Below, one piece after another: positions 1 through 8,579 of a DNA stretch of 45,489 nt. The notes beneath the pieces were generated by a model, which worked only from the letters and a program-made list of their open reading frames with translations, searched no databases and was not told where the DNA came from. The stretch spans positions 1-45,489 of the forward strand of contig NZ_DIAX01000082.1 in assembly GCF_002414845.1 (NCBI RefSeq), given 5' to 3'. Numbering within the stretch: the first letter of the stretch is position 1; every line of letters starts with the position of its first letter. The translations under genes and the position numbers were made by a program. The DNA is from Gordonia sp. UBA5067. Its GTDB lineage: Bacteria > Actinomycetota > Actinomycetes > Mycobacteriales > Mycobacteriaceae.

Positions 1-7
1 TAACTAC

Positions 8-30
8 CTACCAACCAACCAACCAACCCA
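8..30. repeat. CCAA tetranucleotide simple repeat upstream of the first SDR gene
   Basis: About four perfect CCAA units plus a degenerate one lie 17-40 bases before the ATG at 47, just ahead of the AGGAAG ribosome site. Short tandem tetranucleotides can change copy number by slippage and so alter promoter or leader spacing. That role is inference; only the repeat itself is seen. Confidence 0.8.
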
Positions 31-46
31 ATAGATAGGAAGCCCA

Positions 47-784
47 ATGAGCTCAGGACGTTTCGACGGAAAGACCATCATCGTCACCGGTGCCGCCGGT
101 GGTATTGGCGAGGGCTATGCCCGAGGCCTGGCCGAGGAGGGCGCCAATGTCGTCGTCGCCGACCTCAACGACGAGGCCGGCGAAAAGGTCGCCGCCGATA
201 TCGGCGGACTGTACGTTCACACCGACGTCTCCGACCCCGAATCGGCCGAGGCATTGGCTGCCGCCACGGTTGCGTGCTACGGCACTATCCACGGCCTGGT
301 GAACAACGCCGCCATCTATGGCGGCATGAAGCTCGACTTCTTGATCACCGTCCCGTGGGACTACTACAAGAAGTTCATGAGCGTGAACCTCGACGGCGCG
401 CTCGCAGTGACCCGTGCCGTGTACCCGCATATGAAGGATGGTGGCTCGATCGTCAACCAGTCCTCCACCGCCGCCTACCTCTACAGCGGCTTCTACGGCC
501 TGGCAAAGGCCGGCATCAACAACCTGACCTTCCAGCTCGCAAATGAACTCGGTGGCAACAACATCCGCGTCAATGCGATCGCCCCCGGACCCACCGACAC
601 CGAGGCGACCCGCACGACAACTCCCATGGAAATGGTCGAAGACATGGTGAAGCAGTTGCCGCTCAAGCGCTTCGGCAAGCCCGAAGATCACGTCGGCATG
701 TGCAAATTCCTCCTCTCCGACGAGGCGAACTGGATCACCGGCCAGATCTTCAACGTCGACGGCGGTCAGGTCTACCGGCCATGA
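47..784 (+). CDS. SDR family NAD(P)-dependent oxidoreductase
   Basis: This 245-residue protein has the length and motif order of a classical short-chain dehydrogenase. TGAAGGIG near residues 15-22 is the glycine-rich dinucleotide loop, NNAA near 86 is the structural motif, and YGLAK with an upstream SSTAA serine region forms the catalytic Ser-Tyr-Lys set. A GPTDTE segment and a C-terminal NVDGGQ complete the fold. It should be a cytosolic alcohol or ketone oxidoreductase; the substrate cannot be read. The ATG at 47 follows AGGAAG at good spacing. Its stop overlaps the next start as ATGA, so it opens a four-gene operon that may extend upstream of the window. Confidence 0.92.
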   Translation: MSSGRFDGKTIIVTGAAGGIGEGYARGLAEEGANVVVADLNDEAGEKVAADIGGLYVHTDVSDPESAEALAAATVACYGTIHGLVNNAAIYGGMKLDFLITVPWDYYKKFMSVNLDGALAVTRAVYPHMKDGGSIVNQSSTAAYLYSGFYGLAKAGINNLTFQLANELGGNNIRVNAIAPGPTDTEATRTTTPMEMVEDMVKQLPLKRFGKPEDHVGMCKFLLSDEANWITGQIFNVDGGQVYRP

Positions 785-1677
785 GCGAGGCGGCGACGGT
801 ACGCCTGGGCTATGTGGGCCTGGGCAACATCGGCGGCCCCATGGCCACCCGCCTGGCCGCATGGCCGGGCGGGCTCACCGTCTTCGACCTTTCCGACGAC
901 GCGCTGGCAAAGGTGACCCAAGCTGGTGCAGCGCGATCTGATTCGGTGGCCGCAGTCGCCGAGGCGGCCGACATTATCGGGATCTGTGTCGTCAACGACG
1001 AGCAGGTGCGAGCGGTCGTCGCGGATCTACTCACCACCGCCAAGCCCGGCACGATCATCACCCTCCACTCGACAATCGGCCCCGACACTGCAGCCGACCT
1101 CGCGGCGGTCTGCGCCGAAGGAGGCGTCCAACTCCTCGATGCCCCTATCTCCGGCGGCGCGCCCGGCGCTGAGCAGGGCCGGCTCGCGATCATGGTCGGC
1201 GGTCCACGGGAGGCGTACGAGCGCGTAGCCAAACCACTCAAACTCGCCGGGGACATGGTCGTGCACGCGGGTGAAGACGTTGGCGCGGGAACACGAATGA
1301 AGTTGGCGCGCAACCTGCTTCACTTCATCTCGTTCACCGCGACAACCGAAGCGGCCCGGCTCGCCGAGGCTGCCGGCATCGACTTGACCAAACTTGGCCG
1401 GGTCGTCCGCCACACCGATGCGATCACCGGCGGAGCCGGAGCGATCATGTTGCGCGATACCACCGCACCAATCGACCCCGATGACTTCTGGCACGGCGTC
1501 TTCACCCACGTGGTCAACTTGGGCGAAAAGGATCTCGACCTGGCACTCGCACTGGGCAACCAGCTCGACGTCGAGCTCCCGCTCGGCACGATTGCGCGCG
1601 CCAACTTGGCGTCGGGCCTGGGAATCGCTCCACGCGCAGACCGCAAACCCCCACTCAGCAAGGGAGCACAGCAATGA
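781..1677 (+). CDS. NAD(P)-dependent beta-hydroxyacid dehydrogenase (3-hydroxyisobutyrate dehydrogenase-like)
   Basis: The 298-residue protein belongs to the 6-phosphogluconate/3-hydroxyisobutyrate dehydrogenase superfamily. It starts with the Rossmann signature GYVGLGNIGGPMA, carries the substrate-loop motif DAPISGGAPGA in the middle, and has MKLARN, where the conserved lysine acts as catalytic residue. Members oxidise or reduce beta-hydroxy acids with NAD(P). Start and stop overlap both neighbours by ATGA, so it is translated together with the SDR before and the CMD-family gene after. The in-frame open region begins earlier, but the overlapped ATG places the Rossmann motif at the usual N-terminal distance. 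The natural substrate is unknown. Confidence 0.9.
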   Translation: MSEAATVRLGYVGLGNIGGPMATRLAAWPGGLTVFDLSDDALAKVTQAGAARSDSVAAVAEAADIIGICVVNDEQVRAVVADLLTTAKPGTIITLHSTIGPDTAADLAAVCAEGGVQLLDAPISGGAPGAEQGRLAIMVGGPREAYERVAKPLKLAGDMVVHAGEDVGAGTRMKLARNLLHFISFTATTEAARLAEAAGIDLTKLGRVVRHTDAITGGAGAIMLRDTTAPIDPDDFWHGVFTHVVNLGEKDLDLALALGNQLDVELPLGTIARANLASGLGIAPRADRKPPLSKGAQQ

Positions 1678-2072
1678 GTTCAGGAACCGCGGCCGGCGGC
1701 GAAGGCACCGAGCACCGCAAACGTGGCGTCGACAAAATGTCCGAGGTGTACGGGTGGGACATGGCCGACGGCCCAGGTCTGCATTTTGCCCACACCGCCG
1801 ATCAGCTATTCGCTGAAGTGTGGTCGCGCGAGGGGCTTTCCAACCGCGATCGTCGCCTGCTGTTGCTCGGTCTACTCGCCGGAAGTGGCCACGTCGACGT
1901 CGCCGAGATCCAGTCCGCTGCCGCCCTGGGCAACGGGGAGCTAACTCCCGAACAGCTCGAGGAAATTGCTCTCTTCCTCTGCTACTACGCTGGGTGGCCA
2001 GTCGGCACGAAGATGAACACTATCTTCGGGACCGCCATCAACAATTGGCGCAAGGCGCAGAAACAGGACTGA
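1674..2072 (+). CDS. Carboxymuconolactone decarboxylase (CMD) family protein
   Basis: A 132-residue protein with the all-helical CMD-type core at about residues 40-118. Its pattern LTPEQLEEIALFLCYYAGWP corresponds to the family's usual helix followed by a YAG-P turn. The AhpD-type CxxC pair is absent, so a peroxidase-reductase role is unlikely. A decarboxylase-like or still unassigned role, as in gamma-carboxymuconolactone decarboxylases, fits better. It starts by an ATGA overlap with the dehydrogenase before it and is followed after two bases by the hydrolase gene, so it belongs to the same catabolic operon. Confidence 0.85.
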   Translation: MSSGTAAGGEGTEHRKRGVDKMSEVYGWDMADGPGLHFAHTADQLFAEVWSREGLSNRDRRLLLLGLLAGSGHVDVAEIQSAAALGNGELTPEQLEEIALFLCYYAGWPVGTKMNTIFGTAINNWRKAQKQD

Positions 2073-2074
2073 CC

Positions 2075-3379
2075 GTGAAATTCACCGAACTGACCGGTGG
2101 CGCTGGCCATTCCCTGATGAGTGCGACGCCGGGCCCCGACCTGGCCGCGCACGACTACACCGAGACCGAGTACGCAGTGACCGGATCGGTCCCTGGACTC
2201 ACACCCACCGGGCCGGCGCCGCCGGCCGACTTCACCACGAGGGTCTTGGTGCGCCGACCGGCTTCGCCTCATGAGTTCAGCGGGACCCTCGTCGTCGAAT
2301 GGCTCAACGTGAGCAGCGGTGCCGATGCGGCTCCCGAATACACCTACGTCGCAGCAGAACTGGTTCGCGCCGGCCATGCATGGGTGGGGGTATCGGCGCA
2401 GTACATCGGCGTCGAAGGGGGCAGCGGTTCGGTCGAGGTCGATGCCGGGCCAAGCGGACTCGCCGCCAAGGATCCGGACCGCTACGCCAAGATGTCGCAC
2501 CCGGGTGACGCCTATTGCTACGACATGTTCGCCGCAATCGCATCCGGCCTGCCCGGCGGACCGCTCGCCGACCTGGCCGTTGCGCGCACGCTCGCCGTCG
2601 GCGAATCCCAGTCGGCCATGGCCCTGACGACCTATGTGAACTCGTTTGCCGCCGCCCACAACGTGTTTGACGGCTTCTTGATCCACAGCCGCGCGGTGGC
2701 GGGCCTCCCGTTCGGTGCGGTCGGGGCACCCGCAGACATCAATCGGGCGTTTTCCGGTGGGCCAATGGCGATTCCAGATGTCGGAGCACCGGTGTTCATC
2801 GTGCAGACCGAGACTGACCTGCTCACCAACTTCCGCTTCTTCCTTGCCCGACAACGGGACTCAGAATGCCTACGTGTATGGGAGATCGCCGGATCCGCAC
2901 ATGCCGATCTGGTCCAGGTTGGCCCATTCGAGGAGTACCTCGGCTGCCCCGACCCGGTCAATCGCGGCCAACAAGGGTTTGTGTTACGCGCCGCCCTTCG
3001 CCATTTGGTCGCATGGGCACGCGGAAATGATGCGCCCCCGACCGCTGAGCCGTTACGACTCGTCGAGACTGATGCCGACCCGGTGCTCCTACTCGACGAT
3101 GTCGGCAATGCCGTCGGCGGGGTCCGGACGCCATGCGTCCAAGCGCCCACCACAGTCCTGAGCGGCATCGTTGCTGATCCGGTTTCGCGAATCTGCCTGC
3201 TATTTGGCAGTACACATCCGATTCCCGACGAGGTGCTGGCAGCTCGGTACGACTCAGTGGAGCACTACCTGCGGACCTACGCCGAGGCCGTCGACGCTGC
3301 GATCTCCGCCGGTTTCGTCTTAGCCGACGACCACGACGAGATCGTCGCCGATGCGCACCCGGAACTTCTTCCTGACTAG
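2075..3379 (+). CDS. Alpha/beta hydrolase domain-containing protein (Abhydrolase_10-like)
   Basis: The 434-residue protein matches the long alpha/beta hydrolase family found in actinobacterial catabolic operons. GESQSA supplies the nucleophile elbow (G-E-S-Q-S), and EIAGSAHAD near residues 270-280 carries a likely catalytic histidine. No signal peptide is visible, so it acts in the cytosol, probably on an ester or lactone. The open frame extends far upstream, through the preceding gene. The GTG two bases after that gene's stop gives a natural N-terminus and is preferred. It is the last gene of the first operon; the 22-bp tandem array begins in its stop codon. Confidence 0.85.
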   Translation: MKFTELTGGAGHSLMSATPGPDLAAHDYTETEYAVTGSVPGLTPTGPAPPADFTTRVLVRRPASPHEFSGTLVVEWLNVSSGADAAPEYTYVAAELVRAGHAWVGVSAQYIGVEGGSGSVEVDAGPSGLAAKDPDRYAKMSHPGDAYCYDMFAAIASGLPGGPLADLAVARTLAVGESQSAMALTTYVNSFAAAHNVFDGFLIHSRAVAGLPFGAVGAPADINRAFSGGPMAIPDVGAPVFIVQTETDLLTNFRFFLARQRDSECLRVWEIAGSAHADLVQVGPFEEYLGCPDPVNRGQQGFVLRAALRHLVAWARGNDAPPTAEPLRLVETDADPVLLLDDVGNAVGGVRTPCVQAPTTVLSGIVADPVSRICLLFGSTHPIPDEVLAARYDSVEHYLRTYAEAVDAAISAGFVLADDHDEIVADAHPELLPD

Positions 3380-3473
3380 GTGCCCACTCGGCGGGGTTGA
3401 GGTGCCCACTCGGCGGGGTTGAGGTGCCCACTCGGCGGGGTTGAGGTGCCCACTCGGCGGGGTTGAGGTGGGC
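3379..3473. repeat. Tandem repeat, 4 x 22 bp, filling a convergent intergenic gap
   Basis: Four perfect copies of a 22-bp unit (GGTGCCCACTCGGCGGGGTT plus GA) run from the last base of the hydrolase stop codon to 3466, followed by GGTGGGC. They fill nearly all of the 96 bases between two convergent genes. The last copy can pair GCCCAC (3448-3453) with GTGGGC (3468-3473), so the array may end in a weak hairpin terminator. There are no spacers between copies, so it is not a CRISPR array. Identical copies suggest recent expansion. Confidence 0.93.
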
Positions 3474-3475
3474 GG

Positions 3476-4615
3476 CTAGTCGGTACCCTCGGTGAGGAAC
3501 TGGTCGGTCAGTTCGCGGACCCGGCCGGAGAAGACATGACCCACGTGCCCACCGGGATACCACTCGATCCGGCCGCCCCAGTGATGGTGCAACCGCTGCG
3601 CCGCGGTCACCCAGGTCACCCGGTCGTTGAGCGCAGCAATCACCAGCCGGCGATCGGGCTCCGCATACGGCAAGACGGCCAAGGGGTCAACAACCGACGA
3701 CACGGCGCGCACACTGTCCGAACGCAGCAGGGCGGCCGCGTCGCGCCCCACTTTTCCGGCCCGGTCGAGGTGGTGCGCCAGCGTCGCGTGCACCCCGAGC
3801 ATCGGAACGAGCGCCAACACCGACGAGACCGATGGTTCCAGCCCGGCGACAATGGCGGCCAGCGGTCCGCCCAGCGAGGTGCCGGCAACCGTGATGGCTG
3901 CCGGATCCTGCGCGCCGACCCACGACACCATCGTCCGCACCTCAGCGATCGCCTGCACGGTGACGGCGATGTTCTCCAGCGGGTCGAAGCTCGGATGGAC
4001 GACATTCGCGTGGCTGCGCGCGCCGTGGGCGGGCAGCACCGGCAAGACCACGTTGTAGCCGAGTTTCTCGTGCAGGTGGGCGGCCCGGAAGGAGTAGATG
4101 TCGTCGGGCCGGCCCTGTCCGACACCGTGCACCCAGATGATCCACGGACGGTTCGGCTCGTCGTGGACGAGCAGGCGGGCGGACAACACCCCGTCGAGAT
4201 AGGGGGCGTAGCCGGCCAACGGCTCGGGCAACTCCACCTTCGGCGAGAAGTCGATGTGCTCGTACGTCGTGGTGGTGAAGCGCTTGCGGCTGCGACGCAG
4301 GATCGTCGGGACCGGTTGGGGCTGGTTGACACCCGTCACACCCAAGTCGGTGAGGACCGGTGCCGCAGCCTCGCACCGCACGACGGCTTCGGCAAGGTCG
4401 TCGATCGACGATACGTCGCGCAGCACCGAGTTGATCGCCACGAACAGCTCATCGACGGCGGACTCCCCCACCGTCCGCGCGCCGACTTTCGACGGGGGGA
4501 TGCCCAGGGTGGCGTGACCCCGCCCGGCGGCCCGGGCACTGGCCACCGCTCGCGGCACGATGTTCGCGAACAAACCCACTCGGGCCACAGTCGTGTCCCA
4601 TTTGCTTACTCCCAC
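3476..4615 (-). CDS. Alpha/beta hydrolase / esterase (LipO-like)
   Basis: The 379-residue protein has a HGVGQG oxyanion region near residue 163, the nucleophile elbow GTSLGG with Ser247, an acid at Asp331 (ALNDRVT), and HVGH near 357-360 for the catalytic histidine. This is a complete alpha/beta hydrolase triad without an obvious signal peptide. It begins with GTG two bases after the WS/DGAT stop. The order PlsC-like, FadD, WS/DGAT, esterase resembles the M. tuberculosis Rv1425-lipO-fadD12-Rv1428c neighbourhood as I remember it, which suggests a LipO-type esterase linked to storage lipid. Substrate specificity is inferred only from context. Confidence 0.85.
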   Translation of the reverse strand: MGVSKWDTTVARVGLFANIVPRAVASARAAGRGHATLGIPPSKVGARTVGESAVDELFVAINSVLRDVSSIDDLAEAVVRCEAAAPVLTDLGVTGVNQPQPVPTILRRSRKRFTTTTYEHIDFSPKVELPEPLAGYAPYLDGVLSARLLVHDEPNRPWIIWVHGVGQGRPDDIYSFRAAHLHEKLGYNVVLPVLPAHGARSHANVVHPSFDPLENIAVTVQAIAEVRTMVSWVGAQDPAAITVAGTSLGGPLAAIVAGLEPSVSSVLALVPMLGVHATLAHHLDRAGKVGRDAAALLRSDSVRAVSSVVDPLAVLPYAEPDRRLVIAALNDRVTWVTAAQRLHHHWGGRIEWYPGGHVGHVFSGRVRELTDQFLTEGTD

Positions 4616-4617
4616 AA

Positions 4618-6048
4618 TTACTTCGCTTTCTTCGGCGGCTCGGTGGCCGGTTCCCGGGTCGCCTCGGGGTCGAGCAGTCCGCGCGCGATCAGTGCGGACC
4701 GCACCTGTTCGAGCGACTCTTCGACGCGGCGCAGGAAACGCTCGGGGTCGGGCATCGACTCGGGGGTGGTGATGAGGCCCATGCTGATCCGGCCCGCGTA
4801 GCTGTAGGCGGTGAGGTTCACGTCAGCCGGTGCGATCGCCAGGGCGAAGGAGATCCAATCGACGACCTCGATGTCGCCGACCCACCGGGTCTGCCGTGGT
4901 CCGGGCAGGTTGGCGGTCGTAATGTTGTTGACGACGCGCGGCGTCACCGGCGCCGCCAGCTTGCGAAACACCGGCCCGGTGCGCCCGGTGTAGACGGCGA
5001 TCTGATCGGTCAGCTCGAAGCCGATGGTGCGCCGCTTGCTCACCGCCGCGGCGCAACTCTGCGCCGTCGCGGTCAGCCGCTCGACCGGGTCGTCGATGTC
5101 GGTGCGCAGGTACGCCAGTGCCGTCGATATCTCGTTGCCGGCGGTGCGGTTGGACGCCATGTCCGCGGCGACACCGAAGACCGTCACCGCCGGTGACCGC
5201 AGATCCTCGCTGCGGGCGATCATCTCGGCGCGCTTCGCCCCGGCGATGACCCCGTGCAGCGCACCGTTGACGGTTGTCCCGGCCGCGACGGCAATCTGCT
5301 GAAAGTCCTTCAACGGCAGACTGGCACTGGCACACCGCCGCTCGCCGCCGCTGCGCGTGGAGAAACTGTTTCGCGCCGACTCCATCGGCATCGGCACCAG
5401 GTGCCGGTTCTCGAAGCGCCGCGACGTGATCATCCCCCGGACGAGCCGGCCGGTGGCTCGCGGAACGTTCCGGAAGAGTCGCTTTGACTCCGCCCGAGCG
5501 GTGCGCAGCAATTCTTCCCGGGTCACCGGGTCGACGTCGGGGATTGGTGCGGCGGTGATCGTCCCCCCCTCCTCGGAGGTCGCCGTCATGAACATGTTGA
5601 GGGCGGCGAGCCCGTCGGCGACGGCGTGGTGAACCCGCACGACGACGGCTTGTTGGCCGTCTGCGAGCCCGTTGACCAACGTCAAAGCCCACAACGGTCG
5701 GCGGCGATCCAATTGTTCGACGGCCAGGACGGACAACACTCGATCCAGCGCGACCCGATCACCCGGCTCGTCGACGCTGCGCTCGTCGAGGTGCGCGGCG
5801 ATATCGAAGTCCGGGTCGGGAACCCAGAAGGGACGGGCGCTGTAAGTCTGCGACGCGGTCTCAACGCGCTGGTTCGCACGAGGGAAGTTTCCCAGGTAGC
5901 GCGGCAGCACGGCGCGCAACTCGTCGAGCGTAACCGGGCTGCCGCGCCGCGACGAGTCCAGAATCGCGACCTTCAGCGTATGCATCGGCGTGGTCGGGTT
6001 CTCCATGTTGAGCATGAGGGCATCGTTGCCGGAGAGTCGCTGCAGCAT
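4618..6048 (-). CDS. WS/DGAT family wax ester synthase / diacylglycerol O-acyltransferase
   Basis: This 476-residue protein has the acyltransferase motif HHxxxDG as HHAVADG at residues 140-146, the N-terminal LSGNDALML segment, and a C-terminal region with NLPGP typical of bacterial WS/DGATs. These enzymes transfer an acyl group from acyl-CoA to diacylglycerol or fatty alcohol, making triacylglycerol or wax ester at the membrane. The ATG at 6048 lies four bases after the upstream synthetase stop and gives the usual family N-terminus; longer in-frame starts would run into that gene. Its neighbours supply CoA-activated acyl chains and acylated glycerol, so storage-lipid synthesis is the likely task. 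Confidence 0.92.
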   Translation of the reverse strand: MLQRLSGNDALMLNMENPTTPMHTLKVAILDSSRRGSPVTLDELRAVLPRYLGNFPRANQRVETASQTYSARPFWVPDPDFDIAAHLDERSVDEPGDRVALDRVLSVLAVEQLDRRRPLWALTLVNGLADGQQAVVVRVHHAVADGLAALNMFMTATSEEGGTITAAPIPDVDPVTREELLRTARAESKRLFRNVPRATGRLVRGMITSRRFENRHLVPMPMESARNSFSTRSGGERRCASASLPLKDFQQIAVAAGTTVNGALHGVIAGAKRAEMIARSEDLRSPAVTVFGVAADMASNRTAGNEISTALAYLRTDIDDPVERLTATAQSCAAAVSKRRTIGFELTDQIAVYTGRTGPVFRKLAAPVTPRVVNNITTANLPGPRQTRWVGDIEVVDWISFALAIAPADVNLTAYSYAGRISMGLITTPESMPDPERFLRRVEESLEQVRSALIARGLLDPEATREPATEPPKKAK

Positions 6049-6052
6049 CGGA

Positions 6053-7690
6053 TCAGTCTCCCTTCTCGGAGAGGTTCCGTTTGAGTACCTTGCCCGTGGC
6101 ATTGCGGGGCAGGACCTCGATGAAGTGGATGTCCCGGGGCACCTTGTAGCCGGCGAGCTGGCCCTTGATGTGCTCCTTGAGCGTGTCGGCGTCCACGGCC
6201 GGGTTGGACCGAACCACGTAGGCCGCCAGTCGCTGGCCGAACCTCTCGTCGTCGACCCCGATCACCGCCGCATCGGCGACGCCGGGGTAGGCGTCGAGAA
6301 CCTGTTCGACCTCGAGTGGGTAGACATTCTCGCCCCCCGACACGATCATCTCGTCGTCACGGCCGACGACGTAGAGCAGGCCATCGCTATCGAACCGGCC
6401 AAGGTCGCCCGACAGCATGTACCCGTCGGCGTAATCCTTGGTGTCGTCGCTGGTGTAGCCGTCGAACGCCGAGTCGTTGGCGACGGCGATCTTGCCGATC
6501 TCGCCGGTGGGCACCGGGTCGAGCTGCTCGTCGAGGACGCGCACCGTGGTGCCGGCGATGGGCCGTCCCGCAGTATCGGGCGCGTGGCGCAGATCGGCGG
6601 GGACTGCCGTGCTGATCAGTCCCGCCTCGGTTGCGTTGTAGCTGTTGTAGACGACATCACCGAAGTGGTCCATGAACGCGATCAGCGAATCGGCCCGCAT
6701 CCGCGACCCGCTCGCCGTGGCGAACCGCAGGGTGGGCATCGGCTTGGCAGCCAGGGTTGCGGCGGGCAGATCCATGATCCGTTCGAGCATCACCGGGACG
6801 ACGGCGAGGCCCGTCGCCCGGTGATCACGAACCAGGTCGAGGGTGTTCTCCGGGTCGAAACGGCGGGTCATCACCATCGTCACGTGCATTGTGGCGGCGA
6901 TCGCCATCTGCCCGAAGCCCCAGGCGTGGAAGATCGGCGCGGCGATCACCATCGTCTCCCCGCCCTGCCACGGGATGCGGTCGAGCATGGCGACCAGCGA
7001 GGTCACGTCCGATCCGCTGGTCGCGCGCTTGGCGCCCTTGGGGGTACCGGTGGTACCCGACGTCAGCAGGATGACGCGCCCGGGTTTGCGCGGGCGGGCC
7101 GGGCGCCGGCCCAGCCGCGACGCGATGACGTGTTCGGTGGTGTCGGGGTCGGCCTGCAGGCCTTTGCCCTCCTGCCAGGCCCAGACACAGCGCATGGTCG
7201 AGTTCGTCTCGCGCGCCTGGGCGACGAGGCCGGCGAACTCGTCGTCGGCGATGAGGATGTCGGCCTTCTCGCGCTTGAGCACGTCGGCGAGTTGTGGACC
7301 GGCGAAGCCGGTGTTGAGCAGGACCGCATCGGCTCCGATCCGGATGGTCGCGGCGAGCGCTTCCACCAGCACCCGGTGGTTGCGGCACATGATGGCGACC
7401 GTCTGCGGCGGGCGGGCGGTCAATTCGGTGAGTCCGACGGCAAGGGCGTCGACGCGGGCGTCGAGTTGCGCCCAGGTGAGTGACCCGGCGTCGTCGTGCA
7501 ACGCGACGGCGCCGGGGTATTGCGCGGCGGCCAGGCCGATGCCGGTGACCGCGTTGGCACCCCCTTGGCGGCGCAGGGAAAGCCCCATGCGCACGTAGCG
7601 GTCCGGGCGCAGCAGTGCGAGGAACCCACTGCTGACCAGGACGCGGATGATCCACGCCAGGCGGCCGATTCGTTGGCGGATGCGGTTCAT
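6053..7690 (-). CDS. Fatty-acid-CoA synthetase (FadD family, FadD12-like)
   Basis: A 545-residue adenylate-forming enzyme. The P-loop LTSGTTGTPKGAKR binds ATP, YNATEAG is the A5-type motif, YMLSGDLGRFD carries the conserved Asp, and NATGKVLKR near the C-terminus holds the catalytic lysine. It activates a carboxylic acid to its acyl-AMP and then to the CoA thioester. A hydrophobic stretch at about residues 10-27 may anchor it to membrane. The ATG at 7690 is seven bases after the upstream stop. Position between a PlsC-type acyltransferase and WS/DGAT suggests long-chain fatty acid as substrate. The FadD12 likeness comes from remembered synteny and is not proven. Confidence 0.92.
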   Translation of the reverse strand: MNRIRQRIGRLAWIIRVLVSSGFLALLRPDRYVRMGLSLRRQGGANAVTGIGLAAAQYPGAVALHDDAGSLTWAQLDARVDALAVGLTELTARPPQTVAIMCRNHRVLVEALAATIRIGADAVLLNTGFAGPQLADVLKREKADILIADDEFAGLVAQARETNSTMRCVWAWQEGKGLQADPDTTEHVIASRLGRRPARPRKPGRVILLTSGTTGTPKGAKRATSGSDVTSLVAMLDRIPWQGGETMVIAAPIFHAWGFGQMAIAATMHVTMVMTRRFDPENTLDLVRDHRATGLAVVPVMLERIMDLPAATLAAKPMPTLRFATASGSRMRADSLIAFMDHFGDVVYNSYNATEAGLISTAVPADLRHAPDTAGRPIAGTTVRVLDEQLDPVPTGEIGKIAVANDSAFDGYTSDDTKDYADGYMLSGDLGRFDSDGLLYVVGRDDEMIVSGGENVYPLEVEQVLDAYPGVADAAVIGVDDERFGQRLAAYVVRSNPAVDADTLKEHIKGQLAGYKVPRDIHFIEVLPRNATGKVLKRNLSEKGD

Positions 7691-7697
7691 GAGTTCC

Positions 7698-8516
7698 TCA
7701 GCCGATGATCGGGAAGCGCCGGTTGCGGGCAAGTTCGTCAAGCGCGTCCTGCATGCGGGTCCGCACCAGCTCGTCGACGGCGTCGACGTCGGGGTTCTCC
7801 CCGAACTCGGCGGTGATGTCGATGGGGTCGAGGACTTGGGTGACCATCTTCGAGGGCAGCGGCAGGTTGGGCGGTACCCCGAAGGTCAGCCCAAAGGGGA
7901 AGCCGAGGATCAGGGGTGCACGCGTGGCCCGCATCAGCTTGTCCAACCGCAGGGCCTTGGCCAGTCCGGCTCCGTCGTTGAGGAACAGCTGGGTCTCCTG
8001 GCCACCAATGGTGACGATGGGGACGATCGGAACACCCGCCTCGACGGCGGTGCGAACGTAGCCCTTTTGTCCGTTGAAGTCGATGGTGGTGGACTCCGAC
8101 GTCGGCCGCATGGCGTCCCAGACGCCACCGGGGAAGACTAGGGTCGCCAAGCCATCGCGCAGCGCCGCAACCGCGTTGCGCGGATGAGCCTTCAGAAAGC
8201 CGAACTTGCTGAAGATCGTGTCGCCGGCGCCGAGGAAGATCAGGTCGTGGGCCAGGGTGCACAGCGGCCGATCCGCGCCGAATTCGTCAGCGAAAGCGAC
8301 AGCGATCAGCGGCACGTCGTAGGCGGTGATACCGCCGGAGTGGTTGCTGACCAGCAACACCCCGCCGTCAGGCACCTTGTCCATGCCGCGAACCTCGGAG
8401 CGGAAGTAGTTCTTGGCCACCGCGCGCAGCACCGGCATCACCCGTGCCACCCATTCGGGATCCCAACCGGGCGTCGAACCCTTCGCCGAGACTTCCGGCG
8501 GCTCACCCTCGCTCAT
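7698..8516 (-). CDS. PlsC-like 1-acyl-glycerol-phosphate acyltransferase
   Basis: This 272-residue protein has an acyltransferase block with NHSGGITAYD, in which seven residues separate His and Asp instead of the four of classical PlsC, and FPGG in place of the FPEG glycerol-phosphate-binding motif. I recall the same variant in the mycobacterial Rv1428c-type family. It should acylate a glycerol or lysophospholipid at the membrane. The ATG at 8516 follows GGAGGGA at ideal spacing and is chosen over the ATG at 8540, which lacks a clear ribosome site. It heads the four-gene lipid operon and is divergent from the epimerase across the KstR-like inverted repeat. Confidence 0.85.
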   Translation of the reverse strand: MSEGEPPEVSAKGSTPGWDPEWVARVMPVLRAVAKNYFRSEVRGMDKVPDGGVLLVSNHSGGITAYDVPLIAVAFADEFGADRPLCTLAHDLIFLGAGDTIFSKFGFLKAHPRNAVAALRDGLATLVFPGGVWDAMRPTSESTTIDFNGQKGYVRTAVEAGVPIVPIVTIGGQETQLFLNDGAGLAKALRLDKLMRATRAPLILGFPFGLTFGVPPNLPLPSKMVTQVLDPIDITAEFGENPDVDAVDELVRTRMQDALDELARNRRFPIIG

Positions 8517-8579
8517 CGCTACTCCCTCCGGCGCCTTCATTGTCTGTGCACCCCACTCATTCTGCAGACTTTTCGACTG

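Noticed and set aside
1820..2074. Upstream extension of the alpha/beta hydrolase frame
   Set aside because: It overlaps the CMD-family gene in another frame; the GTG at 2075, just after that gene's stop, gives a family-like start.
3379..3466. CRISPR array
   Set aside because: Units follow each other without spacers and no cas genes are near; it is a simple tandem repeat.
3536..4801. Plus-strand open frame opposite the LipO-like esterase, and similar long frames opposite most genes
   Set aside because: These are high-GC antisense shadows with biased Arg/Gly/His translations, no ribosome sites and no family motifs.
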